The notes: generated by a model not told the origin, from the letters alone. A stretch of DNA of 64,000 bases from Xylanibacter brevis ATCC 19188 (GCF_000621725.1 NZ_JHXM01000009.1:62001-126000), one strand, 5' to 3'; positions 43,579-52,092 are shown, counted from the first letter of the stretch. A program made the numbers and translations.

Positions 43579-45648
43579 ATGAAGAAATTCTACGCATTTA
43601 TCGTTGCTTTACTATTTGCACAGTTTTCTTTCGCCCAATGGCCCGATAACTATGGTGGTGTGATGCTACAAGGTTTCTATTGGGACTCGTACGAAGATAC
43701 AAAATGGACTAACTTGACAGCCCAGGCAGACCAAATAGCTCCTTACATAGACTTGATTTGGATTCCAAATTCCGGCAACTGCGGTTCCGGCAACAAGATG
43801 GGATACATGCCTATCTATTGGCTCAACCACATCAGCTCCTTTGGTGCAAAAGAGTCATACCTCACCACTATGATTAACACCTATAAGGAAAAAGGTGTAG
43901 GTTTCATCAGTGATGTAGTCATTAACCATAAGTCACCCCGAGGAGAAAATGGTTCATGGATTGACTTTGTTAATGAGGAAAGAGCGGGAATAGTGAATTC
44001 TGACGTAACCTACAAATTAACATGGAGCGGTGCTGACATTTGTAATAATGATGACGGAGGGTATGTCAAAGAGAGGGGATGGCCAGTGACTGGTGCTGAT
44101 GATACGGGTACAGATTTCAGTGGCGGTCGAGACTTGGACCACACGTCTGCCAACGTACAAAAGAACTGTAAAACCTATCTGGACTTCCTCCTCAAGGAGT
44201 TAGGCTATGTTGGTTTCCGCCTTGACATGGTGAAGGGCTACGCCCCCCAATATACCAAGATGTACAACGAACATGCCAAGCCTCAGTTCTGCGTAGGTGA
44301 ATATTGGGACGGCATTGACGCCATTAAGTGGTGGATATCAGAAACAGGATGGACCTCGGCAGCATTCGATTTCCCATTAAAATACCAAATCAAAGAAGCC
44401 TTTGGCGACGGCAATTGGAATAAGTTGCAAGAAGCAGCCCTATCTAAAGATGATAGTTATAAACGCTATAGCGTATCCTTCATCGACAACCATGACACAT
44501 TCCGCGATGAGGATGGTAACCGTTTACGTAAAAACGTGATTGCCGCCAATGCATATATTCTGGCATTACCTGGAACGCCATGTATTTTTCTTAAGCACTG
44601 GAAGCGCTATCCCATTGCTATTGGCAACATGATTCTTGCTCGTAAAGCTGCCGGTGTAACAAACCAAAGTGGCATAAAACAGCTAGAAGTTGTTGATGGT
44701 GGTGTTATTCTGAAAACACAAGGTTCCGTAGGAACAGTTGCAGCCTATTGTGGTTCAGCTGCCAGTTATGGTACTCCCGACGGTTATCAACTGATTAGTA
44801 AAGGCGAAAACTATGCTTTCTATGTCAGCAATAATGTTACCGTCAACGGACTTCGTTCTGGAGTGGACTCCAATGGTGAGGATGTCTCAGGTCCTGCCAC
44901 AGCCTATGTTGCCTGCGACGAGGCTCCCTACCTCTATGCATGGGACAACAACAACCAGCCTATCAACGCCAGTTGGCCCGGCACTCTGATGAGCGAGACA
45001 ACAACTGTCAAAGGTCGAACTTTCTGGAAGCACACCTTTACAGAAAGTCCTGTTAATATTATCTTTAACAATGGAGCCGCTGTTCAGACGAACGACCTGG
45101 TGCTACAGCACGACAAATATTTCACTTTCGACCTCGACAACGATGACAAGAACACAAACTATACAGATATTACTAGCGAATACTACACGCCAGAGCCTGT
45201 TGTTCTGCCAAGTTGTGCAAAGGTAATCAACAATAAAACGTACGTTTACTTCCGCGGTAATATGGACTATGACGAGCCATACGTTTGGGCTTGGTCGGAA
45301 GACAAGAATTTCTGCACGAATACTGATTGGCCTGGAGACCGTATGACCAGAGTAGGACGAGACGACCAGAAACGTGACGTATGGTGCTGGGAAGTGAAGT
45401 TAGGAGAAAAGATGCCGACTAAGATTCTATTTAGCAATCACGGCTACCCACAAACTTCAGACTTTGCATTTGAGAATGGTGGTTACTACACCGTCTTTGG
45501 CATTCAAGGTGTATTAAATGATATTCAACAAGTCAAAGCCACAAATGTTTCAAAGCATGGAGCGATCTACAACCTCGCAGGTCAGCGCATCAATGCTAAC
45601 TTCCGCGGCATAGCTATTCAGAATGGCAAGAAGGTTATCTTGAAATAA
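43579..45648 (+). CDS. Secreted alpha-amylase, GH13, with two starch-binding modules
   Basis: A 689-residue paralogue of the preceding amylase. Signal peptide ends F-S-F-A-Q. The GH13 barrel shows D-V-V-I-N-H-K, nucleophile Asp in G-F-R-L-D-M-V-K-G-Y, acid Glu in V-G-E-Y-W-D-G-I and the third Asp in F-I-D-N-H-D-T-F-R. Two CBM26-type modules follow: about 445-530 (Y-L-Y-A-W-D-N-N-N-Q-P) and about 545-640 (Y-V-W-A-W-S-E-D-K-N). In place of the Ig module of its neighbour there is a second starch-binding module. It ends A-I-Y-N-L-A-G-Q-R-I and I-Q-N-G-K-K-V-I-L-K. It carries its own operator and promoter, so the two amylases are separately initiated but jointly controlled. Confidence 0.93.
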   Translation: MKKFYAFIVALLFAQFSFAQWPDNYGGVMLQGFYWDSYEDTKWTNLTAQADQIAPYIDLIWIPNSGNCGSGNKMGYMPIYWLNHISSFGAKESYLTTMINTYKEKGVGFISDVVINHKSPRGENGSWIDFVNEERAGIVNSDVTYKLTWSGADICNNDDGGYVKERGWPVTGADDTGTDFSGGRDLDHTSANVQKNCKTYLDFLLKELGYVGFRLDMVKGYAPQYTKMYNEHAKPQFCVGEYWDGIDAIKWWISETGWTSAAFDFPLKYQIKEAFGDGNWNKLQEAALSKDDSYKRYSVSFIDNHDTFRDEDGNRLRKNVIAANAYILALPGTPCIFLKHWKRYPIAIGNMILARKAAGVTNQSGIKQLEVVDGGVILKTQGSVGTVAAYCGSAASYGTPDGYQLISKGENYAFYVSNNVTVNGLRSGVDSNGEDVSGPATAYVACDEAPYLYAWDNNNQPINASWPGTLMSETTTVKGRTFWKHTFTESPVNIIFNNGAAVQTNDLVLQHDKYFTFDLDNDDKNTNYTDITSEYYTPEPVVLPSCAKVINNKTYVYFRGNMDYDEPYVWAWSEDKNFCTNTDWPGDRMTRVGRDDQKRDVWCWEVKLGEKMPTKILFSNHGYPQTSDFAFENGGYYTVFGIQGVLNDIQQVKATNVSKHGAIYNLAGQRINANFRGIAIQNGKKVILK

Positions 45649-45675
45649 AGTAGTATAGAACAATTGTAAAACAAG

Positions 45676-45710
45676 AAAAAGTAGTGATTCCTATCGAATC
45701 ACTACTTTTT
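45676..45710. terminator. Bidirectional terminator shared by the amylase and glycosyltransferase genes
   Basis: A perfect 15-bp stem (45676-45690 with 45696-45710) has A-runs and T-runs on its outer sides, so it can end transcription from both sides. The last three codons and stop of the minus-strand glycosyltransferase lie inside the right arm. Confidence 0.8.
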
Positions 45711-46490
45711 TATGATGGCCCTCACAACAAACCAGCAATGCATCAGGAATGTGCTGACGTGTCCGTAATGTTGCGCCATGACGCGATATCGTTCCTTCAA
45801 TGATTCACGATGATGCTGTGTTGTGGCTCCTTCCTCTGTATAATTAGCTACTACCATATTTATATTATATAGAGGAAGTCCCATTCGGTCTGCCTCGCGC
45901 ATCACGCGGATGCACCAGTCCACGTCGGCCGAGAAGCGATAGTGCGTATCATACTGCATGTTCTTGGCAATGTCCGTGCGCACATAAAAAGCCTGATGAC
46001 ACACCAGCATGCCCTTTCTGAACGAGCGCCATGTGAGGTGGGCAGGTGGTTGCAGACGTCGCGGATACAGATAGTGGCCCTCGCCATCCACGATGTCCGT
46101 GTTGCCATAGAGCACAGCGGGCAGTTCGGCCGTGGCACACTCGCTCAGTCGGCAGCGACGCACAATCTGCTCGATGGTGTCGGCCTGCGGGAAGAAGTCG
46201 CCCGCATTCATAAACACGATATAGTCGCCCGAGGCTTGCGTCAGTCCCTTGTTCATGGCATCGTAGATGCCGTGGTCGGGCTCCGACTGGATGATCACCT
46301 TATGGTGATTGCCCGAGGCATCGCTCACTTCCTTGTAGCGCTGCGCCATGCCGACGGTGCCATCCTTGGATTTGCCATCTACAATAAGATGCTCCACTCC
46401 CTCGTAGGTCTGGTGCAGCACACTTTGCAGCGTTCGCTCCAGCACCTGCTCGGCATTATAGGTGATGGTGACAACTGTGAAACGTATCAT
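45702..46490 (-). CDS. Glycosyltransferase family 2 protein
   Basis: A 262-residue GT-A fold enzyme. The N-terminus (F-T-V-V-T-I-T-Y-N-A-E) and the nucleotide-binding D-G-K-S-K-D-G-T region are typical of GT2, with the acidic motif in D-Y-I-V-F-M-N-A-G-D (about residue 98) and a catalytic-base region near S-A-D-V-D-W. No membrane segments are seen, apart from a weakly hydrophobic C-terminal end. It would add a sugar to a lipid-linked or surface glycan. Its ATG overlaps the stop of the GT4 gene (ATGA), so the two are translated together; a capsular, O-antigen-like or exopolysaccharide pathway is plausible but not shown here. Confidence 0.9.
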   Translation of the reverse strand: MIRFTVVTITYNAEQVLERTLQSVLHQTYEGVEHLIVDGKSKDGTVGMAQRYKEVSDASGNHHKVIIQSEPDHGIYDAMNKGLTQASGDYIVFMNAGDFFPQADTIEQIVRRCRLSECATAELPAVLYGNTDIVDGEGHYLYPRRLQPPAHLTWRSFRKGMLVCHQAFYVRTDIAKNMQYDTHYRFSADVDWCIRVMREADRMGLPLYNINMVVANYTEEGATTQHHRESLKERYRVMAQHYGHVSTFLMHCWFVVRAIIKK

Positions 46491-47761
46491 ATCATTAAGT
46501 GTTTCTGAGCCAGCACTTGCTGATAAACCTCAATATAGCGCACCATCACCTGCTGCGTGGCATAGTGATGACGCACCTTCTTCACAGCCTCAGCACTCAG
46601 CGCTGCACGATCGGCTTTGTTCAGTATCCAGTCTATGCCCTTGGCCAGGTCTTCCACCGACCGATAGTCGGCCACGTAGCCATTCTTCAGGTGGTCTATC
46701 TCCTCGGGGATACCGCCTACGCGGAAGCCCAGACAGGGCACGCCGCAGGCCATGGCCTCCATGATGGTGTTGGGCAGGTTCTCGCTGAGCGATGGCAGCA
46801 CAAACATGCTGGCTGCCCTGTAAAGGCGCACTATGCGCTGGCGATCGCTGACATAGCCCATGGGATAGGCAGCGAAAGGCAACTGCTGCGCCACCTCGTC
46901 GGCATGGCCGCCCAGGATGACAACGCCCGTATTCTCTTTCATCTCGGGATGCTCGTCGGCCAGTTTCCGGCAGGCGTCTATCAAGTACTGCATGCCCTTG
47001 TTGGGGTTGGTGGCACGCTGACAGACAAACAAGATGAGGCGCTGGTCGGTGGGCAAACCCTCAGCCTGGCAAGCCTCCTCGCGCGAACCTGGACAAAACA
47101 GGTTTACATCGATGGGGTTCGGGATGCTGGTGATGCTTTGTCCCTGCAGCAGGTCACTGCTCTTAGCCTCCTGCTCCAGCCACTTGCTGCAGGCCACAAA
47201 CGTGATGCTGCCCTGTTCCAGCATGGCTTCCTTGCGTTTCCACACCCGTGCCGAAAGGTCATGTTCGCCTCCGCCGCCAGGCAGATACTTGCAGTTCTTA
47301 CAGCCCGTGCGGAAGTTGTTGCATCCCAGCGTCAGGTGGCAGATGGCCGTTGCGGGCCACATGTCGTGCATGGTCCACACCACTGGTTTACCGCTGCGCA
47401 GGATCTTGCCGATGGTCTTCAGCGACAGGAAACCCTGATTAATCCAGTGCAGGTGAATGATGTCGGCCTCGGCAAACTCAGGCAGTCGAGTGATATCGGT
47501 GCCGGCATTGGCCAAGTCTATCTCGAAAAGATGGTCGCGCTGGAAGTGCAACTTACAGAACACCACAAAGCGTTCCCAAAGGAAATACCATCGTTTCTGC
47601 AGTTTTCCTTCCAGTCCCACCACGCTGATGTCCTGCGTCTGTTTGTCGCGCACCAGCATCTTGGCTTTTACACCATAATTATTTAGAGAAGCCATCAAAC
47701 GGTTGGCTGCAACGGCTGCCCCACCCGTCTGTTCGCTCGTGTTCACAATCAATACTTTCAT
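46487..47761 (-). CDS. Glycosyltransferase family 4 protein
   Basis: A 424-residue GT-B fold enzyme. The start at ATG 47761 (M-K-V-L-I-V-N-T-S-E-Q-T-G-G-A) is chosen since the -7 box at 47771-47778 lies just upstream of it, which excludes the TTG further out. Features include the N-terminal glycine-rich loop, W-T-M-H-D-M-W-P (about 135), C-terminal domain start at L-I-L-F-V-C-Q-R-A, and the GT4 donor site P-S-L-S-E-N-L-P-N-T-I-M-E-A-M-A. It forms a two-gene unit with the GT2 gene. Confidence 0.9.
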   Translation of the reverse strand: MKVLIVNTSEQTGGAAVAANRLMASLNNYGVKAKMLVRDKQTQDISVVGLEGKLQKRWYFLWERFVVFCKLHFQRDHLFEIDLANAGTDITRLPEFAEADIIHLHWINQGFLSLKTIGKILRSGKPVVWTMHDMWPATAICHLTLGCNNFRTGCKNCKYLPGGGGEHDLSARVWKRKEAMLEQGSITFVACSKWLEQEAKSSDLLQGQSITSIPNPIDVNLFCPGSREEACQAEGLPTDQRLILFVCQRATNPNKGMQYLIDACRKLADEHPEMKENTGVVILGGHADEVAQQLPFAAYPMGYVSDRQRIVRLYRAASMFVLPSLSENLPNTIMEAMACGVPCLGFRVGGIPEEIDHLKNGYVADYRSVEDLAKGIDWILNKADRAALSAEAVKKVRHHYATQQVMVRYIEVYQQVLAQKHLMI

Positions 47762-47770
47762 AAGCAAAGA

Positions 47771-47778
47771 CAAAGGTA
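47771..47778 (-). promoter_or_regulatory. -7 box of the glycosyltransferase pair
   Basis: CAAAGGTA on the plus strand is TACCTTTG on the minus strand. It implies a very short leader of only a few bases. Confidence 0.6.
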
Positions 47779-47916
47779 ATTACTTTTTTGCAACATCCAT
47801 TCAAAAACAGTGTATTTTTCGCTGTTATCGCACACAATTGGTTGATTTACGTCAAGAACACTGCATTTTTTTCGAAAAATGATGCAATACTTGCTTGATG
47901 ATTCCCAAAAAGTGCG

Positions 47917-47924
47917 TACCTTTG
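47917..47924 (+). promoter_or_regulatory. -7 box of a rightward promoter before the leader RNA
   Basis: TACCTTTG is a perfect TAnnTTTG box, with TTG words 20-26 bp upstream (47891 and 47895). The next possible coding start is over 300 bp away. Confidence 0.65.
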
Positions 47925-47935
47925 CATCATCAAAA

Positions 47936-48170
47936 GGTTAATAGATTGTTTTAGGTTAGTAGTAATATTTATAGTTTTAGGTTTTTAGTTATTGGTAAAA
48001 AAGAAAGTTTTCAACTGTAGGATAACAGGAGGTCGCTGTGAAGCTCCCTTTTAAACTTTCAAATTTTTAGTCCTTTGTGGATTGAAAATTTCTTTTAGAG
48101 AAAAAGGATTTTTAGTTAAACATAGGCTTGTTCCGCTGTTGCTCGAGAGAGTTGCAGCGGACTTTTTTTA
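47936..48170 (+). ncRNA. Candidate structured noncoding RNA or long leader
   Basis: The stretch runs from a strong promoter to an intrinsic terminator and has no open frame of note in its first 200 nt. It shows an 8-bp stem (48003-48010 with 48053-48060) closing a loop with two smaller hairpins (CTGT/ACAG and GGAG/CTCC), then a 13-bp hairpin with two G-U pairs (48061-48073 with 48079-48091), and finally the terminator hairpin. No known RNA family was recognised. It could also be the leader of the broken gene that follows. Confidence 0.5.
48131..48169 (+). terminator. Intrinsic terminator of the candidate RNA
   Basis: CCGCTG (48133-48138) and CTC pair with GAG and CAGCGG (48155-48160), with a small internal TTG/TTG loop, and are followed by ACTTTTTTT. 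Confidence 0.7.
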
Positions 48171-48242
48171 TATATATTCCAAGAACTTTTGGCTATATCG
48201 CAGAAAAGCAATAACTTTTGCAGTGCAAACTAATCGACTAAT

Positions 48243-48716
48243 ATTAAATCTAAAACCATTCTAACAATTACATTCCTTCTTTGCGCCACCATGACTATGG
48301 CCCAACAGTTGGCTTTTCCTGGTGCCGAAGGTTTTGCTGCCTTCCTCACCGACATGCCCCTTTCCGTGCGTCCCTACTATGCCAAGACGGACAACGACAA
48401 GCTGGCCTTCTTCATCGATGTCAGCAGCACTTCCAACAAGTGTCTGAACGTGGGAACAGCCGATGCCAATGGCACAGGTGGTCCGCTGGAATTCTTTAAT
48501 GGTCATGCCGACCGCACCCGTCTGCGCTGGGTAATAGAGCCCACTGCTTTCGACCCCACGGCAGGCATTCTCCCTATGCAACATCCCGTAGTCAAGTCAC
48601 GGTTCTACAACCTGCAAGGCACAGTCCTACAGAGCCGTCCATCTCACGGCATCTACATAGAAAGCTGCACAGGAAGCGATGGCACCCCCATCTTCCGCAA
48701 GTGTTTTCGCAAGTAA
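48243..48716 (+). pseudogene. Broken pectate-lyase-like secreted protein with ATT in place of ATG
   Basis: The frame, read from ATT at 48243, gives a classic signal peptide (K-S-K-T-I-L-T-I-T-F-L-L-C-A-T-M-T-M-A) followed by Q-Q-L-A-F-P-G-A-E-G-F, the mature N-terminus typical of Prevotella pectate lyases. The following glycine-rich G-G-R-G-G repeat of that family is missing; the protein instead runs into unrelated-looking residues and ends after only about 157 codons with R-F-Y-N-L-Q-G-T-V and a tail resembling the shared secretion tail. The first ATG (48291) falls inside the signal peptide. Loss of the start codon and most of the middle suggests a deletion pseudogene. Initiation at ATT is possible but rare. 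Confidence 0.6.
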
Positions 48717-48720
48717 AAAA

Positions 48721-48803
48721 GAATAGCGCCCCCAAACGACCCGTTTGGAGGCGCTATTCAAGTCGTTTGGCGGCCCCAAACCATCCGTTTGGAGCCGCCA
48801 AAC
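48721..48803 (-). terminator. Two adjacent nested-palindrome hairpins after the M16 gene
   Basis: Hairpin 1 (48721-48738 with 48742-48759) and hairpin 2 (48765-48781 with 48787-48803) each consist of a 10-bp outer stem, a single C-A mismatch, and an inner CCAAAC/GTTTGG stem. Hairpin 2 abuts the M16 stop codon. On the minus strand hairpin 1 is followed by TTCTTTTTT, a good T-run. Confidence 0.7.
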
Positions 48804-51653
48804 TTATTCCGTTGTAATGTACCCTATATGACAACTGCCTTTCTTGAGCATTTTTCTCAGATATGCTTTAAGTGAAGCTGGTGTAACCTGCCTTACACAA
48901 GTCAAATCAAAAGGATCGTCAAGCTCATCGCCAAACTCACGATTCAGATAAGTATTACATGGATCCTGCTTATTTGCTTTTAAGAATTCCATCACCTGCT
49001 TATTAGAAGTTTCTATCTCCTTCACCGAGCTGTCTATGAGTTCTTGCGTTATCAAACCGCCTTCTACCATATCATTGACCATATCTCTCACGTCTTGAGC
49101 AATGCGCTCACGCTGACTGGGGTCACATGTATAAATAATAGGACAGTACAGACGAGGAATGGGTTGTACTATGGTATTCACACTACAAAAAGGTGAATAC
49201 ACATCACTATGCTGCTTACGTAGCACATTGAAAAGAAGTTTTCCAAGAACTCTCTGCAGCACATTATTATGAGCATTTGTCTGTGGCGTATATTTGTATC
49301 CTTTCTCCCAAACATACATTATATAGGTCTCGCAATAAGGCTTATCCATTTCCACTTTTTCTACCAGCGTAGAATTACTAGTTTTATAGTGGTCTGAAGG
49401 CCATACCATTCGCTTCACGGGCTTTTTCTCCGATGGAAGAGTTGCAATATATTTCATAATAGATGGCATGATGCTGTCTATTTCGTAGTTTCCATGAACC
49501 AACAGCACAGAGCCATTATAATTAGATTTATACTTTTTCACTATCTGGCAGAAATGGTCTAAAGAGAATGCAGAGAGTTGATCAGCTGTCAGTGCATTGA
49601 TTCTGTCAAGCGATGCACTTGGCAGATTTTTAATTTTATTTCTTGCCGTTATTAATGGGTTGTCACTTGTTGCGGTTTTTTCCTGAAGTTGTTTCAGGCT
49701 TTTGTAAAACTTAACAGAGTCCACATCAGTACAGGTCAGGTTTAAGTAAAATCCCTTTAGACTATTCTCTACAGCACTTTGCTCGAAAATCTCCACCTCG
49801 ATCTTATCTGAATAATCATCGAAAGAAAGAATCGGGCCGTTTTTATATTTTACGACACATTTGTCCAGCAAACTGCGATAGCCATACTCCTCGTTATTTA
49901 ACACAGAGAGACCTGACGGACGATAAAAGACGAACTTCGTTAAGACACTGCCCTTATCCTTCCATAGCACAACCTTGACACCATTCGGCAAAAAAGCTTC
50001 GCTGATACTATCATTCAGCACTTTAAACTTTTTCAACGATGGAGGAACGAGGACTACATCCGTGCTATCAATATCTCTATCATCTTGTTCACTCTCCATT
50101 AGCTTTTCAACGCTCAAAAGTTCGTCGTCGCACATTTGCTTTACGCGCTTGACCACCGCCAAAGCCTCTTCCTCCGTAGGCACATTCGCCTTTTCGGGAA
50201 ACATCATCGTGATGAGCAGGTTTCGGTCGTCGGTCAGCTTGAGGAATTCTTGGTGCATCTGCTCTTGTGTCATCGTGGATACAATGTAACTATGCGCCAC
50301 TTCACTTGCCATTGGCTGCTTAATCGTCTTTCCTTTTAGGAAGTCGTTTGTACAAGCTTTCATCAAATCTACGCTTGTGCGTTGTTTCGGTGTGCGTTCC
50401 ACAAAGGTTGTGTCAACCAGTATGAGGGCTGTCGTGTCAGCATTGAATTCAGGCATACTGACAGTATAAGTCTCCTTCCATTCTTGATGAGTGAATCCCT
50501 TGCGGCGAATCAATTCCACTTGCTTCATGAGTGTTTCCAACGTTGACTGCCACTGGTCAGGAGCACTCGAGAGTTTGAAAGAGAGAAACTCCTCTCCCCC
50601 GCCAACCAGTTCGAACTTAAGAGAGTTGTCAAAAGCAAGACCTGGCGAACCGGTAAGTTCTTGTTGCAAGTCCATCATTTTGGATCGCATTATTTTCGTA
50701 ATCTTATCACGCATGAAGTCTGTGCGCAGACCGCCTATTGAATGACGTGATTCGGCTTTCTGATCAGGAACCTTCATCAGAAACGTCACATCAAAAGCGT
50801 TTTGCACTTTACTCTGATAGCAACGTAAGCGCAAGCCATCAGCATCGGGAATCTTGGGAGCTGGTGCAACGACGTGCTTGCCACGCACCCTGTCACCAAA
50901 GCGCGCCTTCAGTTTCTCCACCATCACGTCTGGGTTGACATCGCCCACAATGATGACGGTTTGGTTCTGTGGTTCGTACCAACGGTGATAGAAGTCACGC
51001 AGCAGTTGTGGCGAACAGTTCTTGATAATGTCCATATCGCCAATGGGACTACGTTTCGTATAGGCAGAGTGGTTCAGCATTTCATTTAAAGCCTGCTCTT
51101 CAGAAGGCGCTTCTTTGCGCATTCTCCACTCCTCGACAATGACGTTACGCTCGCTCTCAGCATCTTCATCTGCCATCACGATATCACTAGACCAATCGCG
51201 CAACAACAGCAGACATGAATCCACCAACAGAGCGTTGTCCGAAGGAATATAGTGAAGCAAATAGCGCACCGTGTTGTATTCCGTAAAGGCATTACTGTGA
51301 TGTCCGAACACAATGCCATTGTGTCGCATAAAATCAATAACACGATTGTTGGGGAAATGTTTCGTTCCCTTAAATGCCATGTGCTCTACGAAGTGCGCAA
51401 TACCAAGCTCGTTGTCCTGCTCCACCATCGAACCGCCCCTGACAAGCAATTCGAAATAGACACGTTTTTCAGGATTATCACACCGACACACATAATAGGT
51501 CATACCATTTGCCAACACGCCCTTGCGCACAGTGGAGTCTGCTGGTATCATCTGCTGGTCAATCTTGTCCTGATGTGCAAACAACGTACACTCTTCTTGG
51601 GAAAATGCAACAATACTTACTAAAGTGAAAACAATACTTAAAAAAGATTTCAT
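48804..51653 (-). CDS. M16-family zinc metalloprotease (pitrilysin/insulinase type)
   Basis: The open frame reaches 51776, but a -7 box at 51707-51714 and a good signal peptide at ATG 51653 (S-F-L-S-I-V-F-T-L-V-S-I-V-A-F-S) fix the start, giving 949 residues. The inverted zinc motif H-F-V-E-H lies about residue 90, with the third ligand Glu in N-V-I-V-E-E-W about 80 residues later, as in M16 peptidases. Two further M16 domains (from about 200 and about 520) and a C-terminal half complete the clam-shell. The protein is exported to the periplasm or beyond. Its substrate, presumably peptides, is unknown. It stands alone, transcribed from its own promoter, and ends in an elaborate double hairpin. 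Confidence 0.93.
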   Translation of the reverse strand: MKSFLSIVFTLVSIVAFSQEECTLFAHQDKIDQQMIPADSTVRKGVLANGMTYYVCRCDNPEKRVYFELLVRGGSMVEQDNELGIAHFVEHMAFKGTKHFPNNRVIDFMRHNGIVFGHHSNAFTEYNTVRYLLHYIPSDNALLVDSCLLLLRDWSSDIVMADEDAESERNVIVEEWRMRKEAPSEEQALNEMLNHSAYTKRSPIGDMDIIKNCSPQLLRDFYHRWYEPQNQTVIIVGDVNPDVMVEKLKARFGDRVRGKHVVAPAPKIPDADGLRLRCYQSKVQNAFDVTFLMKVPDQKAESRHSIGGLRTDFMRDKITKIMRSKMMDLQQELTGSPGLAFDNSLKFELVGGGEEFLSFKLSSAPDQWQSTLETLMKQVELIRRKGFTHQEWKETYTVSMPEFNADTTALILVDTTFVERTPKQRTSVDLMKACTNDFLKGKTIKQPMASEVAHSYIVSTMTQEQMHQEFLKLTDDRNLLITMMFPEKANVPTEEEALAVVKRVKQMCDDELLSVEKLMESEQDDRDIDSTDVVLVPPSLKKFKVLNDSISEAFLPNGVKVVLWKDKGSVLTKFVFYRPSGLSVLNNEEYGYRSLLDKCVVKYKNGPILSFDDYSDKIEVEIFEQSAVENSLKGFYLNLTCTDVDSVKFYKSLKQLQEKTATSDNPLITARNKIKNLPSASLDRINALTADQLSAFSLDHFCQIVKKYKSNYNGSVLLVHGNYEIDSIMPSIMKYIATLPSEKKPVKRMVWPSDHYKTSNSTLVEKVEMDKPYCETYIMYVWEKGYKYTPQTNAHNNVLQRVLGKLLFNVLRKQHSDVYSPFCSVNTIVQPIPRLYCPIIYTCDPSQRERIAQDVRDMVNDMVEGGLITQELIDSSVKEIETSNKQVMEFLKANKQDPCNTYLNREFGDELDDPFDLTCVRQVTPASLKAYLRKMLKKGSCHIGYITTE

Positions 51654-51706
51654 GATAGTTATTGGGTTTATATAAGATGATTTTAGTTTTTCTGTCTTTT
51701 GGGACG

Positions 51707-51714
51707 CAAAGGTA
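51707..51714 (-). promoter_or_regulatory. -7 box of the M16 protease promoter
   Basis: CAAAGGTA on the plus strand is TACCTTTG on the minus strand, about 54 bp before the ATG at 51653. Confidence 0.6.
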
Positions 51715-51771
51715 ACATTATTCCCTAAACAGACAAACGATTTAATACAATTTAATATATAAAGGCATCTC

Positions 51772-51980
51772 GTCATTTGACTTAAAGCAGCAGTTTTATA
51801 GTTTAAAAGCAGCAGTTCTACAATCTAGAAATGGCTGTTTTAAAGTCTAAAACCAAAACAACTGTTTTACGTTTAGCCCCTAGAAAGGTCATTTCTAGCC
51901 CCTGGAAGCATCATTTCTAGGGGCTAGAATGACCTCGTCCAGGGGCTAGAATCGACTCGTCTAGGGGCTAGATGGGAACC
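51772..51980. repeat. 22-bp-period degenerate tandem array
   Basis: About nine units follow a 22-bp register (51772, 51794, 51816, 51838, then a 12-nt half unit, 51872, 51894, 51916, 51938, 51960). Units share a TYTA-n4-YTARAA frame. Two carry AGCCCCT and three carry AGGGGCT, the reverse complement. The first right-hand unit contains CTAGAAAGGTCATTTCTAG (51880-51898), identical to 18717-18735. It lies in the 439-bp gap between the M16 promoter and the CotH gene end. Confidence 0.75.
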
Positions 51981-52035
51981 AAAACCTAAACTATTGCAAT
52001 GCGAAAGTGCCACAATAGCGGTGCCAAAGCAAAAG

Positions 52036-52068
52036 AATAGCGGCACCATTCCGTGCGAATAGTGCCGC
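52036..52068 (-). terminator. Terminator of the CotH/lamin-tail gene
   Basis: GCGGCACCATTC (52040-52051) pairs with GAATAGTGCCGC (52057-52068) with one mismatch. On the minus strand it is followed by TATTCTTTTGC. It begins 25 bp after the stop codon and closely resembles the hairpin at 18855-18883. Confidence 0.65.
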
Positions 52069-52092
52069 CATATCTTATCAATGAGATTACTC

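Noticed and set aside
46499-47686. Plus-strand open frame (395 codons) opposite the GT4 gene
   Set aside because: The minus-strand gene has clear GT4 motifs and a promoter; the plus frame has none.
48082-48264. Open frame of 60 codons inside the candidate RNA and leader
   Set aside because: It crosses the terminator hairpin and T-run and has a low-complexity, non-protein-like composition.
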